Shown here: positions 1 through 10,986 of the stretch, piece by piece | How positions within the stretch are numbered: position 1 is the stretch's first letter | Layout: each line of letters opens with the position of its first letter | Assembly: GCF_004683885.1 (NCBI RefSeq) | Contig: NZ_CP038440.1 | Location: forward strand, 344,001 to 408,000 | DNA from: Brevundimonas sp. MF30-B | GTDB taxonomy: Bacteria; Pseudomonadota; Alphaproteobacteria; Caulobacterales; Caulobacteraceae | Direction: 5' to 3' | Length of the DNA: 64,000 nucleotides | Program-made: the position numbers and the translations under genes | The notes under the pieces: generated by a model | Seen by the model: only the letters and a program-made list of their open reading frames with translations | Database searches by the model: none | What the model was told of the DNA's origin: nothing

Positions 1-361
1 GGTCGTCGTCGCCGTCCGACGACCCCATGCCGGCGTCGTCATCGGAGGATTCGTCGTCGTCGTCGTCCGGAGTGACGATCGGTTCATGGCCTTCCTGATC
101 GATCTCGGGGGTCGAGGTTTCCGCTTCCTCGTCCTCGTCGTCGCTCTCGCCCGACTTGTCCTTGACCTGGTCTTCGGCGTCTTCATCGGCGGCATAGCCC
201 GCCGGGCGTCCGCGACCGATGGTGCGCCGGTTCTTCAGCGCCTCTTCGGGGTCGAACTCGGTGTCGCACTTGGGGCAGTGGGCGGGACGACGGGTCAGGT
301 CGTAGAACTTAGCCTGGCAGTTCGGGCAGACCTGCTTGGCGCCCAGTTCGGGATTGGCCAC
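1..361 (-). CDS. TIGR02300 family protein (FYDLN acid protein), 3' end outside window
   Basis: Partial: the 3' end runs off the left edge, leaving 120 codons. I start it at GTG 361. The N-terminus has two CxxC pairs (C12/C15 and C29/C32) around the FYDL signature at residues 19-22, a small zinc-ribbon-like head. It is followed by a long Asp/Glu/Ser-rich tail with runs of aspartate. This head-plus-acidic-tail arrangement is that of the alphaproteobacterial TIGR02300 family, whose function is unknown. It is divergent from aroA, a neighbourhood common in alphaproteobacteria. The zinc binding is inferred from the cysteines only. Confidence 0.85.
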   Translation of the reverse strand, partial: MANPELGAKQVCPNCQAKFYDLTRRPAHCPKCDTEFDPEEALKNRRTIGRGRPAGYAADEDAEDQVKDKSGESDDEDEEAETSTPEIDQEGHEPIVTPDDDDDESSDDDAGMGSSDGDDD

Positions 362-492
362 GGACGATGCTCTCGAAAAGGGGTGATTTCGGGCGGCTCC
401 CTTGCCACCCCCAAGGGCCGCTGTCAAAAGCTCTCTCTTCTCTACCCCATTTGGGCGCCGCCCGGCGCGCGATCCGCAAACGAGACCGCCGG

Positions 493-1809
493 GTGACGAC
501 CCCCTCCATCCTGACCTCCAGACCGTCCAATCCACTCCGGGGACACGTGCGCGCGCCGGGCGACAAGTCGATGTCGCACCGGGCGCTGATCCTGGGGGCG
601 TTGGCGACCGGCACGACGCGGATCGAGGGGCTTCTGGAGGGCGAGGACATCCTGGCCACCGCCCGCGCCGTCCAGGCTTTCGGCGCCAAGGTCGAGCGCA
701 CCGGCGAGGGCGCCTGGCGTGTCGAGGGCCAGGGTGAGTTCCGCACGCCGGCCGATGTCATCGACTGCGGCAACGCCGGAACGGGGGTTCGTTTGCTGAT
801 GGGCGCCGCAGCCGGCCAGCCGGTCGAGGCGACCTTCGACGGCGACGCCTCGCTGCGCAAAAGGCCGATGAAGCGTGTGACCGACCCCCTGACCGCCATG
901 GGCGCCCGCTTCGCCTGGCAGGGCGCCGAGGACCGGTTGCCCGCGACGCTCAAGGGCGGCGGGCTGAGCGCCATTCATCACGTCCAGACCGTGGCCTCGG
1001 CCCAGATCAAGTCGGCGATCCTGCTGGCCGCCCTGACGGCCGAGGGCGAAACCTGCGTCGTCGAGCCGGAGAAGAGCCGCGACCACACCGAGCGGATGCT
1101 GCGCGCCTTCGGCGTGGAGGTTTCCGTGGTCGCCGAGGGCCAGGGCTGGCGAATCCGGCTCAAGGGCGGCCAGACGCTGAAGGCGGCGGTCGTGGCCGTG
1201 CCGGGCGACCCGTCGTCGGCGGCCTTTCCGCTGGCGGCCGGCCTTATCGTGCCGGGATCCGAGGTGACGGTCGAGGGCGTCATGCTGAACGCCCTGCGTA
1301 CGGGCCTTTTCGACACCTGGATCGAAATGGGAGCGGACCTGACCATCGCCAATCGCCGCCAGAGCGGCGGCGAGGACATTGGCGACGTCACCGCCCGCCA
1401 CTCGCGCCTGAGGGGCGTGGTCGTGCCTGAAACGCGCGCCGCCTCCATGATCGACGAGTATCCGATCCTGGCGGCCACCGCCGCCTTCGCGGAAGGACAG
1501 ACCATCATGCGCGGCGTGGGCGAGATGCGGGTCAAGGAAAGCGATCGCATCCGTCTGATGGTCGACGGCCTGCGCGCCTGCGGCGTCACTGTCGAAGAAG
1601 AGGCGGAAGGGTTCATCGTCATGGGCGGCGCAGTCCGCGGCGGCGCGATCGTCGCCACCGCCCACGACCACCGCATCGCCATGAGCCACCTGATCCTGGG
1701 CCTGGCGGCTGAACAGCCCGTGTCGGTGCTGGACCCTAAGATGATCGCCACCAGTTTCCCCGACTTCGTCGAACTGATGCAGGGTCTGGGCGCCGAGGTG
1801 GGCCCATGA
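493..1809 (+). CDS. aroA: 3-phosphoshikimate 1-carboxyvinyltransferase (EPSP synthase)
   Basis: Joins phosphoenolpyruvate to shikimate-3-phosphate in the shikimate pathway (cytoplasm). The N-terminal substrate motif [10 protein letters not shown], the NAGTG motif, the [10 protein letters not shown] loop and DEYPILA near residue 320 are all present. The frame is open from 367, but the first 42 codons are unlike the family. GTG 493 gives 438 residues, the usual length, beginning a few residues before the conserved Leu-Arg-Gly-x-Val-Arg-Ala-Pro-Gly strand. No strong ribosome-binding site marks either start. It overlaps cmk by 4 bp (ATGA), so the two are probably translationally coupled. Confidence 0.95.
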   Translation: MTTPSILTSRPSNPLRGHVRAPGDKSMSHRALILGALATGTTRIEGLLEGEDILATARAVQAFGAKVERTGEGAWRVEGQGEFRTPADVIDCGNAGTGVRLLMGAAAGQPVEATFDGDASLRKRPMKRVTDPLTAMGARFAWQGAEDRLPATLKGGGLSAIHHVQTVASAQIKSAILLAALTAEGETCVVEPEKSRDHTERMLRAFGVEVSVVAEGQGWRIRLKGGQTLKAAVVAVPGDPSSAAFPLAAGLIVPGSEVTVEGVMLNALRTGLFDTWIEMGADLTIANRRQSGGEDIGDVTARHSRLRGVVVPETRAASMIDEYPILAATAAFAEGQTIMRGVGEMRVKESDRIRLMVDGLRACGVTVEEEAEGFIVMGGAVRGGAIVATAHDHRIAMSHLILGLAAEQPVSVLDPKMIATSFPDFVELMQGLGAEVGP

Positions 1810-2444
1810 GCGGCCTCATCATCGCCGTCGACGGCCCGGCCGCTTCGGGCAAGGGCACCATCGCCTCGCGGCTGGCGGCGCATTACGGCCTGCCGCATCT
1901 GGATACGGGCCTGCTCTATCGGGCGGTGGGCCTTAGCCTGCTGGACCAGGGCGTGTCACTGGACGACGCGCAGGCCGCCGAGGCGGCGGCGCGGGCGCTG
2001 GACGTGTCGGGCCTGTCGGACAATCCGAGGCTGATCGAGCGCGGAACCGGCGAGGCCGCCAGCCGCGTAGCCGGCCATCCCGGCGTGCGCGCGGCCCTGC
2101 TGAAGCTGCAGCAGGATTTCGCCGCCCTGCCCGGCGGGGCGGTGCTGGACGGGCGCGACATCGGCACGGTCATCGCGCCGGACGCGGTCGCCAAGCTGTT
2201 CGTCACCGCCAGCCCGCACGTGCGCGCCACGCGGCGCTGGACCCAGTTGACCAAGCGCGGCGAGGTCATCGCCTTCGAGGACATGCTGGTCGACATCATG
2301 CGCCGCGACGAGCGCGACGCCGGCCGCGGCGCCGCGCCCATGGTCCAGGCCGCAGACGCGGTCTTGCTGGACACGACAGAGATGGATATAGAAGCCGCCT
2401 TCGATGCGGCCCGCCGTATCGTCGAGACGGCGCGCGCGAACTAG
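1806..2444 (+). CDS. cmk: Cytidylate kinase
   Basis: Phosphorylates CMP and dCMP to the diphosphates with ATP. It is 212 residues, normal for the short Cmk form. The P-loop [10 protein letters not shown] lies at residues 9-18, followed by [11 protein letters not shown] (nucleotide-binding helix) and the DGRDIGTV motif near residue 116. Its start codon overlaps the aroA stop in an ATGA junction. rpsA follows 167 bp downstream, completing the aroA-cmk-rpsA order that is widespread in proteobacteria. Confidence 0.96.
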   Translation: MSGLIIAVDGPAASGKGTIASRLAAHYGLPHLDTGLLYRAVGLSLLDQGVSLDDAQAAEAAARALDVSGLSDNPRLIERGTGEAASRVAGHPGVRAALLKLQQDFAALPGGAVLDGRDIGTVIAPDAVAKLFVTASPHVRATRRWTQLTKRGEVIAFEDMLVDIMRRDERDAGRGAAPMVQAADAVLLDTTEMDIEAAFDAARRIVETARAN

Positions 2445-2611
2445 GCCCTCAGGCCCTTTCGCAAATCCAACGCTCCCACCCTCGGCTTCCGCGGGCGATC
2501 GGGTCGAGCTTCGGCCCCGCATCCTGACGACCTGCCTTTTCTTCTGACAACCACTTCGCGCGGGGCCGTTCGGTCGCGCGCCATAGCCCTTTCCTCCAAC
2601 CCCAGAGCTTC

Positions 2612-4312
2612 ATGACCGATACCCTGAACCCCACCCGCGACGATTTCGCCGCGCTGCTCGACGAACAACTGCAAGGCCGCGACCTCGGCGAAGGCCAGGT
2701 CGTGCACGGCCGCGTGGTCGGCATCGAAAAAGACATCATCATCGTCGACGTCGGTCTGAAGACCGAAGGCCGCATCGCCGCGCGCGAGTTCGGGCAGGGC
2801 GAAGGCGCCGTCATCCCCAAGGTGGGCGATAACGTCGAAGTCTATCTGGAGCGCGTCGAGAACGCCCTGGGCGAAGCCGTCATCAGCCGCGACAAGGCTC
2901 GCCGCGAGGAAGCCTGGACCCGTCTGGAAGGCGTGTTCGCCGAAGGTCACCCGGTCAACGGCGCCATCGTCGGCCGCGTCAAGGGCGGCTTCACCGTCGA
3001 CCTGGGCGGCGCCTCGGCCTTCCTGCCCGGCAGCCAGGTCGACATCCGCCCGGTGCGCGACGTCGGCCCGCTGATGGGCAAGGAACAGCCCTTCGCCATC
3101 CTGAAAATGGACCGTCCGCGCGGCAACATCGTCGTCTCGCGCCGCGCCATCCTGGAAGAAGCCCGCGCCGAACAGCGCACCGAGCTGGTCGGCCAGTTGG
3201 CCGAGGGCGAAGTCCGCGAAGGCGTGGTCAAGAACATCACCGACTACGGCGCGTTCGTCGACCTGGGCGGCATCGACGGCTTGCTGCACGTCACCGACAT
3301 GAGCTGGAAGCGCGTCTCGCACCCGAGCCAGGTCCTGGCCGTGGGCGACACCGTCAAGGTCCAGATCGTCAAGATCAACCCGGACACCCAACGCATCTCG
3401 CTGGGCATGAAGCAGCTCCAGTCGGACCCCTGGGACGGCGTGGAAGCCAAGTACCCGGTCGGCGCCAAGTACACGGGCCGCATCACCAACATCACCGACT
3501 ACGGCGCCTTCGTGGAGCTGGAGGCCGGTGTCGAGGGCCTGGTGCACGTCTCGGAAATGTCTTGGACCAAGAAGAACGTCCACCCCGGCAAGATCGTCTC
3601 CACCTCGCAGGAAGTGGACGTCATCGTGCTGGACGTCGACAGCTCCAAGCGCCGCATCTCGCTGGGCCTGAAGCAGGCCCAGGCCAATCCCTGGGACGCC
3701 TTCCTGGAAACCCACCCCGTCGGTTCGACCGTCGAGGGCGAGGTCAAGAACGCCACCGAGTTCGGCCTGTTCATCGGCCTGGACAACGACATCGACGGCA
3801 TGGTGCACCTGTCCGACCTCGACTGGTCGGTGTCGGGTGAGGAAGCCATCCAGCGCTACCGCAAGGGCGAAATGGTCAAGGCCAAGGTGCTGGACGTCGA
3901 CGTCGAGAAGGAACGCGTCTCGCTGGGCATCAAGCAGCTGGGCGGCGATCCGATCGGCGAGGGCGACACCTACAAGCGCGGCCAGCAGATCACCGTCACC
4001 GTCTCGTCGATCGAAACCGGCGGCATCGAGGTCAAGTTCGGTGAAGACGACGCGCCGGTCACGGCCTTCGTGCGCAAGTCGGACCTGTCGCGCGATCGCA
4101 ACGAGCAACGTCCGGAACGTTTCGCCGTCGGCGACCGCGTCGACGCCATGATCACCGCTGTGGACAAGGCTTCGCGCCGCGTCTCGGTGTCGATCAAGGC
4201 TCTCGAGATGAAGGACGAGCAGGAAGCCATCGAACAGTTCGGTTCGTCGGATTCCGGCGCCTCGCTGGGCGACATTCTGGGCGCCGCGCTCAAGAACGCC
4301 AACAAGGAGTAG
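2612..4312 (+). CDS. rpsA: 30S ribosomal protein S1
   Basis: RNA-binding ribosomal protein that helps load mRNA on the 30S subunit. At 566 residues it is close to the E. coli length. Six S1 OB-fold repeats can be followed, beginning roughly at residues 27, 110, 195, 280, 367 and 454. The central ones carry near-identical cores of the type [19 protein letters not shown] and [20 protein letters not shown]. The ribosome-binding site before ATG 2612 is weak, as is usual for rpsA, which is often autoregulated; autoregulation here is inferred. A strong intrinsic terminator follows at 4361. Confidence 0.97.
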   Translation: MTDTLNPTRDDFAALLDEQLQGRDLGEGQVVHGRVVGIEKDIIIVDVGLKTEGRIAAREFGQGEGAVIPKVGDNVEVYLERVENALGEAVISRDKARREEAWTRLEGVFAEGHPVNGAIVGRVKGGFTVDLGGASAFLPGSQVDIRPVRDVGPLMGKEQPFAILKMDRPRGNIVVSRRAILEEARAEQRTELVGQLAEGEVREGVVKNITDYGAFVDLGGIDGLLHVTDMSWKRVSHPSQVLAVGDTVKVQIVKINPDTQRISLGMKQLQSDPWDGVEAKYPVGAKYTGRITNITDYGAFVELEAGVEGLVHVSEMSWTKKNVHPGKIVSTSQEVDVIVLDVDSSKRRISLGLKQAQANPWDAFLETHPVGSTVEGEVKNATEFGLFIGLDNDIDGMVHLSDLDWSVSGEEAIQRYRKGEMVKAKVLDVDVEKERVSLGIKQLGGDPIGEGDTYKRGQQITVTVSSIETGGIEVKFGEDDAPVTAFVRKSDLSRDRNEQRPERFAVGDRVDAMITAVDKASRRVSVSIKALEMKDEQEAIEQFGSSDSGASLGDILGAALKNANKE

Positions 4313-4360
4313 GCCTCAAGTTGCGGAGCGCCCTGCGTTCTGCGACAGGGTTTGAGGATG

Positions 4361-4390
4361 GGGCGGCCGGAGCGATCCGGCCGCCCTTTT
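4361..4390 (+). terminator. Rho-independent terminator after rpsA
   Basis: Perfect 10-bp inverted repeat (4361-4370 and 4377-4386) with a 6-nt loop, followed by TTTT. It lies 48 bp after the rpsA stop codon. Confidence 0.88.
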
Positions 4391-4594
4391 CCATGCCGGC
4401 TCGCCCACGAGGCGAAGCGACCCCGCCTGGGTCGCCAGAGGCGGGAAAGAAAGCCCTTAACGACGATATTCCGCCCCAATTGGCCATGCAGGTCTTTTTC
4501 CTGCGGAAAGCTGTGGTTAGTGTGCGGCGGCGGTCATTGAGGCCGTGACCCCAGACAGCCCGGCGACGGGCGCGGCAGGGCGGGGGCCTATTCG

Positions 4595-4885
4595 ATGATC
4601 AAGTCGGAACTGATCGACAAGCTGGCGGCGGAGAACACCCATCTGACCCACTCGGAGGTCGAGCGGGTGGTGAACATCGTGCTCGGCCGAATGACTGATG
4701 CGCTGTCGAATGGCGGTCGGGTCGAACTTCGGGGCTTCGGCGCCTTCTCGGTGCGGTCGCGGCCAGCGCGCTCGGGGCGAAACCCGCGCACGGGCGAGAC
4801 TGTCGATGTCCCGGCCAAGTCGGTGCCCTTCTTCAAGAGCGGCAAAGAGCTGCGTGAACGGCTCAACGCCTCGGGCGACGCCTGA
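4595..4885 (+). CDS. ihfB: Integration host factor subunit beta
   Basis: Nucleoid-associated DNA-bending protein that pairs with IhfA. It is 96 residues, typical for the HU/IHF family. It opens [17 protein letters not shown], and the conserved beta-arm region runs from [20 protein letters not shown] to the [18 protein letters not shown] tail. The [16 protein letters not shown] pattern favours IHF beta over HU. Placement after rpsA is the common alphaproteobacterial arrangement, although the sppA gene often found between them is missing. mscL begins 11 bp downstream. Confidence 0.94.
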   Translation: MIKSELIDKLAAENTHLTHSEVERVVNIVLGRMTDALSNGGRVELRGFGAFSVRSRPARSGRNPRTGETVDVPAKSVPFFKSGKELRERLNASGDA

Positions 4886-4896
4886 AGGAGCCGCGA

Positions 4897-5319
4897 ATGA
4901 GCCTGCTCAAGGAATTCCGCGAGTTCGCGGTCAAGGGCAACGTCATCGACCTGGCGGTCGGCATCATCATCGGCGCCGCCTTCAACGGCATAGTCCAGAG
5001 CCTGGTCAATCAGGTGATCATGCCGCCGATCGGCCTGGCCACCGGCGGCATCGACTTCTCCAACCTGGAGTGGGTGCTCGTCCCCGAGAATCCGGCGACC
5101 GAAGAGATCGAGAAGGTCGCCATCCAGTACGGCGCCTTCATCAACACCCTGATCCAGTTCCTGATCGTGGCCTTCGTGGTCTTCATGCTGGTCAAGGTGA
5201 TAAACAAGCTGCGTCGAGACCAGGCGGCCCAGCCGGATCCCGCGCCTGCCGCCCCGACGGCCACCGAAAGTCTCCTGACCGAAATCCGCGACGAGCTGAA
5301 ATCGCGCCCGCGGCTATAG
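4897..5319 (+). CDS. mscL: Large-conductance mechanosensitive channel
   Basis: Inner-membrane channel that opens under hypo-osmotic tension. The 140-residue length is typical. The N-terminal amphipathic helix and first membrane helix read FAVKGNVIDLAVGIIIGAAF at residues 10-29. The second helix lies near residues 79-105 (FINTLIQFLIVAFVVFMLVK), followed by a charged cytoplasmic helix. The ribosome-binding site AAGGAG sits upstream of ATG 4897. The start lies 11 bp after ihfB, so co-transcription is likely. Confidence 0.95.
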   Translation: MSLLKEFREFAVKGNVIDLAVGIIIGAAFNGIVQSLVNQVIMPPIGLATGGIDFSNLEWVLVPENPATEEIEKVAIQYGAFINTLIQFLIVAFVVFMLVKVINKLRRDQAAQPDPAPAAPTATESLLTEIRDELKSRPRL

Positions 5320-5334
5320 CGCCCGGTCCAGTCC

Positions 5335-5985
5335 TCAGCCTCCGGAAGGCGAGGTCTCGGTGGCGCGCATGACCATGGCGCGCAGTTCGGGAATGCCCGT
5401 GCCCTTGTCCGACGAGGTCACCGCGACTTCCGGATAGGCGGCGGGCCGCTTCGAAATGGCCTTGAGCGTCGCCTCAGCTACGCGCTCGACCTCGCTGGCC
5501 TTCAGCTTGTCGGCCTTGGTAAGCACGATCTGATAGCTGACGGCCGACAGGTCCAGCGCGTCCAGCGCCTCGGTGTCCACCGCCTTCAGCCCGTGGCGGC
5601 TGTCGATCAGCAGATAGACCCGCTTCAGCGTCACCCGGCCGCGCAGATAGTCGCGCCCCAGGTTCTGGAACCGCTTCACCTCGCCCTTTGACGCCTTGGC
5701 CCAGCCATAGCCTGGCAGATCGACCAGCCGCATCTTGCCGTCCAGGTCGAAGAAGTTGACCTCGCGCGTGCGGCCAGGCTCGTTGGACGCCCGCGCCAGC
5801 TTGTTCATGCCGACCAGAGCGTTGATCAGGCTGGACTTGCCGACGTTGGAGCGCCCGGCGAAGGCGACCTCGGGCAGGTCGGGCTCGGGCAGTTGCTCGA
5901 TCTTGGCGCAGCCCATGACGAAGGTCGCCGGCCGCGCGAACAGCACGCGCGCGCCCTCGAGTTCTTCGTCGGTGAAATCGCTCAT
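5335..5985 (-). CDS. engB: Ribosome biogenesis GTPase YihA/YsxC (EngB)
   Basis: Small essential GTPase for large ribosomal subunit assembly. The G1 motif [10 protein letters not shown]2 region [10 protein letters not shown]3 DLPGYGWAK and G4 TKAD are all present. I start it at ATG 5985 ([10 protein letters not shown]), which has GGGAGA about 6 nt upstream; an in-frame extension to 6015 has no such site. The result is 216 residues, normal for the family. It is the last gene of the minus-strand run rpmH-rnpA-yidC-engB, the order usual in alphaproteobacteria. Confidence 0.95.
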   Translation of the reverse strand: MSDFTDEELEGARVLFARPATFVMGCAKIEQLPEPDLPEVAFAGRSNVGKSSLINALVGMNKLARASNEPGRTREVNFFDLDGKMRLVDLPGYGWAKASKGEVKRFQNLGRDYLRGRVTLKRVYLLIDSRHGLKAVDTEALDALDLSAVSYQIVLTKADKLKASEVERVAEATLKAISKRPAAYPEVAVTSSDKGTGIPELRAMVMRATETSPSGG

Positions 5986-6052
5986 ATCCGTCTCCCGGCG
6001 ACGCCGGGCCCCCACGATGGAGCCCGGTCATTCACGGGTGGTGCAGTCGGCC

Positions 6053-7849
6053 TCAGGCCTTCTTGAAGCGGGCCAGGAAGGTGTCGATCGGGTTCTCGGC
6101 CTTGAAGCGGTGCATGATGATGTACTGCTGTAGGATCGACAGGATGTTGTTCCACGCCCAGTAGATCAGCAGCCCGGCCGCGAACGGCGCCATGATGAAG
6201 GTGAAGACCAGCGGCATGAAGGCGAAGATCTTGCGTTGAACCGGGTCGGGCGCAGGCGGGTTCATCGCCATCTGCAGCCACATCGTCAGGCCGTAGAAGA
6301 TCGGCAGGATGCCCAGGTGCAGCGGCCCGTTCAGCAGGCCGCCGATCAGGGGAACCGACGCCACGTCCCAGGGGAACAGGCCGAACCCGGTGAAGATCGA
6401 CGACGGGTCGCGCGCCGACAGGTCGCGTATCCATCCGAAGAACGGCGCGTGGCGCATCTCGATGGTGACGAACAGCACCTTGTACAGGGCGTAGAAGACC
6501 GGAATCTGGATCAGGATGGGCACGCAGCCCGCCAGCGGATTGATCTTCTCGCGCTGGTACAGCGCCATGATTTCCTGCTGCTGCTTCTGCGTGTCGCCTT
6601 CGTGCTTCTTCTTGATCTCCTCCATCTTGGGCTGGAGGGTCCGCATCTTGGACAGGCTTTCGTAGGCCTTGTTGGCCAGCGGGAACATGATCAGCTTGAC
6701 CACGACGGTCAGGCCCAGGATGGCCAGGCCGAAGTTGCCCATCAGGTTGAAGAAGAACTCCACGACCATGAACAGCGGCCGGGTCAGGAACCAGAACATC
6801 CCCCAGTCAATGGCGTAGACGAAGCGCGGCAGGTCCAGTTGCTCCTCGTAGGACTTCAGGATCTCGTTGCGCTTGACCCCGGCGAACAGGCGCTGGGTCT
6901 CGGTGACCTGGCGGCCCGGCTGAATGGTGCGCGACTGGCCCAGCAGATTGGCTTCGTGGACATTGGTTTCGCCCGCCGCACGCACGCGGAACTCGCCCTG
7001 GACCTGTTCGGTCTGCGGGGGGATCAGGGCGGCCAGCCAGTATTTGTCGGTGATGCCCATCCAGCCGCCGGTCGAGGTCTGCTCGACCCGGGGGCGCTTT
7101 TCCCAGTCCTTGTACTTGATCTGCTCGGTGGAATAGGAGCCCTCGCGGCCGAAGGTGCCGATCGCGCCCTCATGCAGGATCATCTGCCGACCCAGGTCGT
7201 CGGGCACGCCCTGACGCTGCACCGAGCCGTAGGGCGCGATGGTGATGGGCTGGGTCCCCAGATTGGCGACCGTGTCGGAGACGGTGAACAGATACTGGTC
7301 GTCGATGGAGATGACGCGGGTGAAGCGCAGGCCCTGGCCGTTGTCCCAGATCAGGGTCACCGGCGTCGTCGGCGTGAGCGTCTGCCCGTTTGTCAGGCGC
7401 CAAAGGGTGTTGGGCCCGGGCACGCCGCCCGGCACGTTGGGGCCGGTCCAGCCGAACTGGGCGAAATAGGCGTGCTGCATGCCCTGCGGGCGGAACAGCT
7501 CCACCGGCGGCGAGTCGGCGTCCAGCGTCTCGCGGTAGCGGGTCAGGAACAGGTCGTCGATGCGGCCGCCCTGCAGCGACAGCGAACCGCGCAGGGTCGG
7601 CGTTTCGATCGCCACGCGCGCCGCCGAGCCGAGCGCAGCCGAGCGATCAGTGACGAAGACGCCGGTTTCGGGCCGCAGCGCCGTGTTGGAGGCGTCGGCG
7701 GCCGGTTGGCTCTGCTGCTCGGCTGCGGCGCGCTGGGCGGCCTGGCGGCGCTCGGCCTGCGGCTGCATCACAAAGGCGTAGTAGGCCAACATGATGACCG
7801 CCGAACACACGATGAAGATCAGCGTGTTGCGCGAGTTCTCGTTCTTCAT
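6053..7849 (-). CDS. yidC: Membrane protein insertase YidC
   Basis: Inserts and folds inner-membrane proteins, alone or with SecYEG. It is 598 residues, the Gram-negative long form. There is an N-terminal membrane anchor ([20 protein letters not shown], residues 8-27), a large periplasmic domain to about residue 370, then the conserved 60KD_IMP core with helices around [20 protein letters not shown] and [20 protein letters not shown]. The start at ATG 7849 (MKNENSRN) overlaps the rnpA stop by 4 bp; the upstream in-frame extension lies inside rnpA. Confidence 0.96.
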   Translation of the reverse strand: MKNENSRNTLIFIVCSAVIMLAYYAFVMQPQAERRQAAQRAAAEQQSQPAADASNTALRPETGVFVTDRSAALGSAARVAIETPTLRGSLSLQGGRIDDLFLTRYRETLDADSPPVELFRPQGMQHAYFAQFGWTGPNVPGGVPGPNTLWRLTNGQTLTPTTPVTLIWDNGQGLRFTRVISIDDQYLFTVSDTVANLGTQPITIAPYGSVQRQGVPDDLGRQMILHEGAIGTFGREGSYSTEQIKYKDWEKRPRVEQTSTGGWMGITDKYWLAALIPPQTEQVQGEFRVRAAGETNVHEANLLGQSRTIQPGRQVTETQRLFAGVKRNEILKSYEEQLDLPRFVYAIDWGMFWFLTRPLFMVVEFFFNLMGNFGLAILGLTVVVKLIMFPLANKAYESLSKMRTLQPKMEEIKKKHEGDTQKQQQEIMALYQREKINPLAGCVPILIQIPVFYALYKVLFVTIEMRHAPFFGWIRDLSARDPSSIFTGFGLFPWDVASVPLIGGLLNGPLHLGILPIFYGLTMWLQMAMNPPAPDPVQRKIFAFMPLVFTFIMAPFAAGLLIYWAWNNILSILQQYIIMHRFKAENPIDTFLARFKKA

Positions 7850-8271
7850 CGGGGCGGGCTGTCCTGCACAACGGCGGAAGGGTCGGCCGGTCGGCCTGAG
7901 GGGGCGGCGGGCGCGGGGGCCGCGCGCGGGGTCGCCAGCCTTGTAAGCACCCATTTCACATCGTCAAGCAAACGGTCCCAGGGACGGTCAGCCGTGCCCA
8001 TTCGGGCGATGAAGACATAGTCGCGTCCGGCCAGGGCGTGGGCGGGCGCCAGCAGACGCGCGGCCTCTCTCAGCCGGCGCTTGGCGCGGTTGCGGACCAC
8101 CGCGCCGCCGATCTTGCGCGTAGCGGTGAAGCCCAGTCCGACGGCGTCTGATCCGTCGCCGCGGTCCAGCATCTGGATGACCACGCCGCCGCGGGCCTCG
8201 GAACGACCTTTGGCGGCCGCCAGGAACTGGGGCCGCCGCTTCAGTCGATGAAGTTCAAAGGCGTCGGTCAT
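7846..8271 (-). CDS. rnpA: Ribonuclease P protein component
   Basis: Protein subunit of RNase P, which trims tRNA 5' leaders. The family signature [11 protein letters not shown] lies near residues 59-69, and the N-terminus [19 protein letters not shown] is typical. ATG 8271 gives 141 residues; the alternative upstream start would extend through rpmH. The C-terminus is Ala/Pro-rich and longer than in E. coli. It overlaps yidC by 4 bp and follows rpmH by 23 bp. Confidence 0.93.
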   Translation of the reverse strand: MTDAFELHRLKRRPQFLAAAKGRSEARGGVVIQMLDRGDGSDAVGLGFTATRKIGGAVVRNRAKRRLREAARLLAPAHALAGRDYVFIARMGTADRPWDRLLDDVKWVLTRLATPRAAPAPAAPSGRPADPSAVVQDSPPR

Positions 8272-8294
8272 GCGCCGGACAACGGCGCGCGCCG

Positions 8295-8429
8295 TCAGGC
8301 CGTCAGGCGCTTGCGGCCCTTGGCGCGGCGGCGGGCGACGATCTTCTGGCCGTTCTTGGTGGCCATCCGCGAACGGAAGCCGTGACGGCGCTTGCGCACG
8401 AGTCGCGACGGCTGATAGGTCCGCTTCAC
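8295..8429 (-). CDS. rpmH: 50S ribosomal protein L34
   Basis: 44 residues starting at GTG 8429: [20 protein letters not shown] and onward to KGRKRLTA. This is an unambiguous L34, basic and lacking acidic residues. GGAG sits 6 nt before the GTG, which settles the start. It is first in the rpmH-rnpA-yidC-engB run. It is too short for most simple gene scans. Confidence 0.95.
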   Translation of the reverse strand: MKRTYQPSRLVRKRRHGFRSRMATKNGQKIVARRRAKGRKRLTA

Positions 8430-8552
8430 GGTCGGCTCCAAACATAACTGGTGTGAGGCGGCGGGCAGGAAGACGTCCACCGCAGGAAGGGCGGGCGTAT
8501 AAGCGGGGACTGGCGCGGTGTCAACGCCGAGCTGATCAGGGAAAACGAGCGG

Positions 8553-9299
8553 ATGCAGCAGCGAAGGGCGAAGGACTGGGCGATCCGCCTTCTGCCGCTG
8601 GCCGCCGTCGCGGCTCTGGTGGCGCTGATCTTCGCCATGGGGTGGAACCGCTACCTGTCCATGGAGATGCTGCGCGAGCACGGTCTGGCGCTCCAGGCCT
8701 ATGCGCGCGACCATTATCTGATCGCCCTGATCGCCTTCGTCGCCGTCTATGCGTTGGCGACGGCCTCGACCATTCCGGGACCGGTCTTCCTGACCCTGTT
8801 GGGCGGGATGATGTTCGGGCCCTACGTCGGCGCCTTGGCCCAGGCCACGGGCGCCACCATCGGCTCGATCGTGATCTATCTGGTGTACCGCACCGCAATC
8901 GGCCGCTGGCTGAGGGCCAAGTTCGAGGCGGACGCCGGCCTGATGGACCGGATAGCCAAGGGAATCGACCGCAACGCCTTCCTGACCCTGCTGACGCTTC
9001 GGCTTATCCCCAGCGTGCCCTTCGTGCTGATCAACGCCTGCGCCGGCATGGTGGCGGCGCCGCTGCGGCCCTACATCGCCGCGACCTTTCTGGGACTGCT
9101 CCCGTCGACCTTCATCTACACCTGGATCGGCTCGGGCCTGGGAGATCTTCTTCGCGCCGGCGTGCGTCCTGATCTGCGCATGCTGGTCGGACAGTTCTTC
9201 TGGCCGCTGATGGGGGTGGCCTTTCTGTCGCTGCTGCTTCCCGCGCTTATCAAGGGCGTTCAGATCTGGCGCACGCGACGCCGGGCGGCGGCGGCATGA
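8553..9299 (+). CDS. TVP38/TMEM64 (VTT-domain) membrane protein
   Basis: 248-residue inner-membrane protein with about five hydrophobic segments. The first, near residues 12-30, is [15 protein letters not shown]. The VTT/DedA core lies at about residues 60-190, with the helix-breaking glycine and proline motif [20 protein letters not shown] and a second [16 protein letters not shown] re-entrant segment. Family members are proposed lipid scramblases or undecaprenyl-phosphate/phospholipid transporters; the substrate here is unknown. Its stop overlaps the downstream histidine kinase start by 4 bp, implying coupled expression. Confidence 0.85.
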   Translation: MQQRRAKDWAIRLLPLAAVAALVALIFAMGWNRYLSMEMLREHGLALQAYARDHYLIALIAFVAVYALATASTIPGPVFLTLLGGMMFGPYVGALAQATGATIGSIVIYLVYRTAIGRWLRAKFEADAGLMDRIAKGIDRNAFLTLLTLRLIPSVPFVLINACAGMVAAPLRPYIAATFLGLLPSTFIYTWIGSGLGDLLRAGVRPDLRMLVGQFFWPLMGVAFLSLLLPALIKGVQIWRTRRRAAAA

Positions 9300-10711
9300 G
9301 CCGGCTGGACGTCCTCTCCGCGCTGCGCCGGCTGCGCCTCGCCGCGCCCGAAGGTCTCACGCCGCGGCTCCTGATCCTGACCGCCCTGTTCACCCTGGCC
9401 GTGCTGTCCGCCATCGTCCTGCCCAGCGCCGCCGCCTTCCACGAACGCTGGCTGCAGGATCGGCTGCAGTCGGCCGAACTGGCGTCGGTGGGTGTCGAAG
9501 CCCTGCCCTATTCCGCCGTCGAGGACGAGACGGCCGCCGAACTGTTACGCATCGGCGGAGTGCAGTCGGTGGTGGTCGGCGAGCAGGGTGTGCGCCGGCT
9601 GCTGCTGCAGGCGCCCAACCTGCCCCGGGCGCCCGAGCTTATCGACCTACGCGAGCGGAACTTCGGCCAGCGGCTGATGGACCCCTGGCGCACCCTGTTC
9701 GGCCACCCGGACCGCTCGCTGCGCGTTCAGGCGGCGCCGCGCTATCGCTCGGGCGATCTGATCGAGATCCTGGCGCCGGCGCAGCCGCTGAAGATTGAAC
9801 TACGCGGCTTCCTGCTGAACACGCTTCTGACCGCGCTGTTGATTTCGACCCTGGCCGGCGGACTGCTCTATGCGGCCCTGGCCTACCTTGTGGTCCAGCC
9901 GCTGAGGCGGGTGACCAAGGCCATCGAACGCTTTGCCTCCGATCCAGAGAGCGCCGGCGAGGCGCCAAGCCCGCGCCGCGACGAGATCGGCCGCGTCGAA
10001 CGCGAACTGGCGCGGATGCAGGACGAGGTGCGCCAGTCCCTGCGCGCCCGCGCCCGCCTTGTGGCGCTGGGCGAGGCGGTGGCGAAGATCAATCACGATC
10101 TCCGGAACATGCTGACCTCGGCCCAAATGGCCTCCGAACGGCTCGCCGCCTCGGCCGACCCCCATGTGGCCAAGGCCCTGCCACGGCTTGAGCGGGCCCT
10201 GGGGCGGGCCTCGACCCTGGCGCGCAACGTGTTGGACTACGGCAAGAGCGAGGAGCCGCCGTCTCAGAAGGTCCGCCTCGCCCTGACGACCGCCGTGCGC
10301 GCCGCGGCCGAGGACGCGGGGCTGGACCCCCGGGGCGTGCGTCTCAAGACCCGCCTGCCGGCCCGGTTGATGGTCGAGGCCGATGCAGATCAGCTGCATC
10401 GCATCTTGGTCAATCTGATGCGCAACGCCCGCCAGGCCATCGAAGCCGCGGGACTCGAGGAGGGCGTCATCGAAGTGTCGGCGCACGAGGCCGAGGGACG
10501 CTGCCTGATCCGCCTGACCGACAACGGCCCTGGGATCCCGCCGCGCCTGGCCGAGCGCCTTTTCGAGCCCTTTGTCAGCGGCAAGGCTTCGGGCGGCACG
10601 GGCCTGGGCCTGACCATATCTCGAGAGCTGGCCGCGCTTCACGGCGGCGATCTGCGCCTGGTCGAGACCAGCGAGCGCGGCGCCGTCTTCGAACTTGCGC
10701 TGCCGGCCTGA
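9296..10711 (+). CDS. Membrane sensor histidine kinase (orphan)
   Basis: 471 residues. Two membrane helices (about residues 24-46 and 178-200) flank a periplasmic sensor region of about 130 residues. A HAMP linker follows, then a dimerisation helix with H-box INHDLRNML near residue 267, N-box [10 protein letters not shown], and ATP-binding motifs [15 protein letters not shown] and GTGLGL. It is a complete kinase; the NHDLRN H-box differs from the common SHELRTPL. No response regulator gene is adjacent. Its ATG overlaps the VTT-protein stop, so the two probably act together (inference). Confidence 0.87.
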   Translation: MSRLDVLSALRRLRLAAPEGLTPRLLILTALFTLAVLSAIVLPSAAAFHERWLQDRLQSAELASVGVEALPYSAVEDETAAELLRIGGVQSVVVGEQGVRRLLLQAPNLPRAPELIDLRERNFGQRLMDPWRTLFGHPDRSLRVQAAPRYRSGDLIEILAPAQPLKIELRGFLLNTLLTALLISTLAGGLLYAALAYLVVQPLRRVTKAIERFASDPESAGEAPSPRRDEIGRVERELARMQDEVRQSLRARARLVALGEAVAKINHDLRNMLTSAQMASERLAASADPHVAKALPRLERALGRASTLARNVLDYGKSEEPPSQKVRLALTTAVRAAAEDAGLDPRGVRLKTRLPARLMVEADADQLHRILVNLMRNARQAIEAAGLEEGVIEVSAHEAEGRCLIRLTDNGPGIPPRLAERLFEPFVSGKASGGTGLGLTISRELAALHGGDLRLVETSERGAVFELALPA

Positions 10712-10713
10712 CC

Positions 10714-10986
10714 TCAGTCCAGGCCGTCCTCGGTGACGACGAACGGCCGGTTCTGAGCCTTGGCCTCAGCGGCCAGCTCCTCCTGAACCCGATGCCAGCG
10801 GCGCAGGCGCTCGAAGGCGATGACATTCTCGGGCGAAGCGTCCATCCAGTCTCGGAAGGCGATCACCTCGGGGTCACGTTCGCCGGCGTCCGGCGCCGGC
10901 ATGGGCGGAGTGGACGGCAGCCGCGCGGCCACGCTCGCGGGAATGGGATAGTCGCCCGAGGGCGTGCTCAGCATCATGACCGGCAT
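10714..10986 (-). CDS. Small hypothetical protein, DUF4880/FecR N-terminus-like
   Basis: 90 residues on the strand opposite the kinase, ending 2 bp after its stop. I do not recognise it firmly. The stretch EVIAFRDWMDASPENVIAFE (about residues 40-59) followed by RLRRWHRVQEEL resembles the short N-terminal helix pair of FecR-type anti-sigma factors (W-x-x-x-SPxN...AFER). There is no membrane helix and no FecR domain after it. It could be a free-standing cytoplasmic fragment of that type or unrelated. Confidence 0.55.
   Translation of the reverse strand: MPVMMLSTPSGDYPIPASVAARLPSTPPMPAPDAGERDPEVIAFRDWMDASPENVIAFERLRRWHRVQEELAAEAKAQNRPFVVTEDGLD

Noticed and set aside
2441..4108. 555-codon antisense frame over rpsA
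   Set aside because: A shadow of the repetitive, GC-rich rpsA; composition (His/Asp/Leu) has no family and no start site.
6236..8020. 594-codon antisense frame over yidC
   Set aside because: Overlaps the well-supported yidC and rnpA; no ribosome-binding site or domain.
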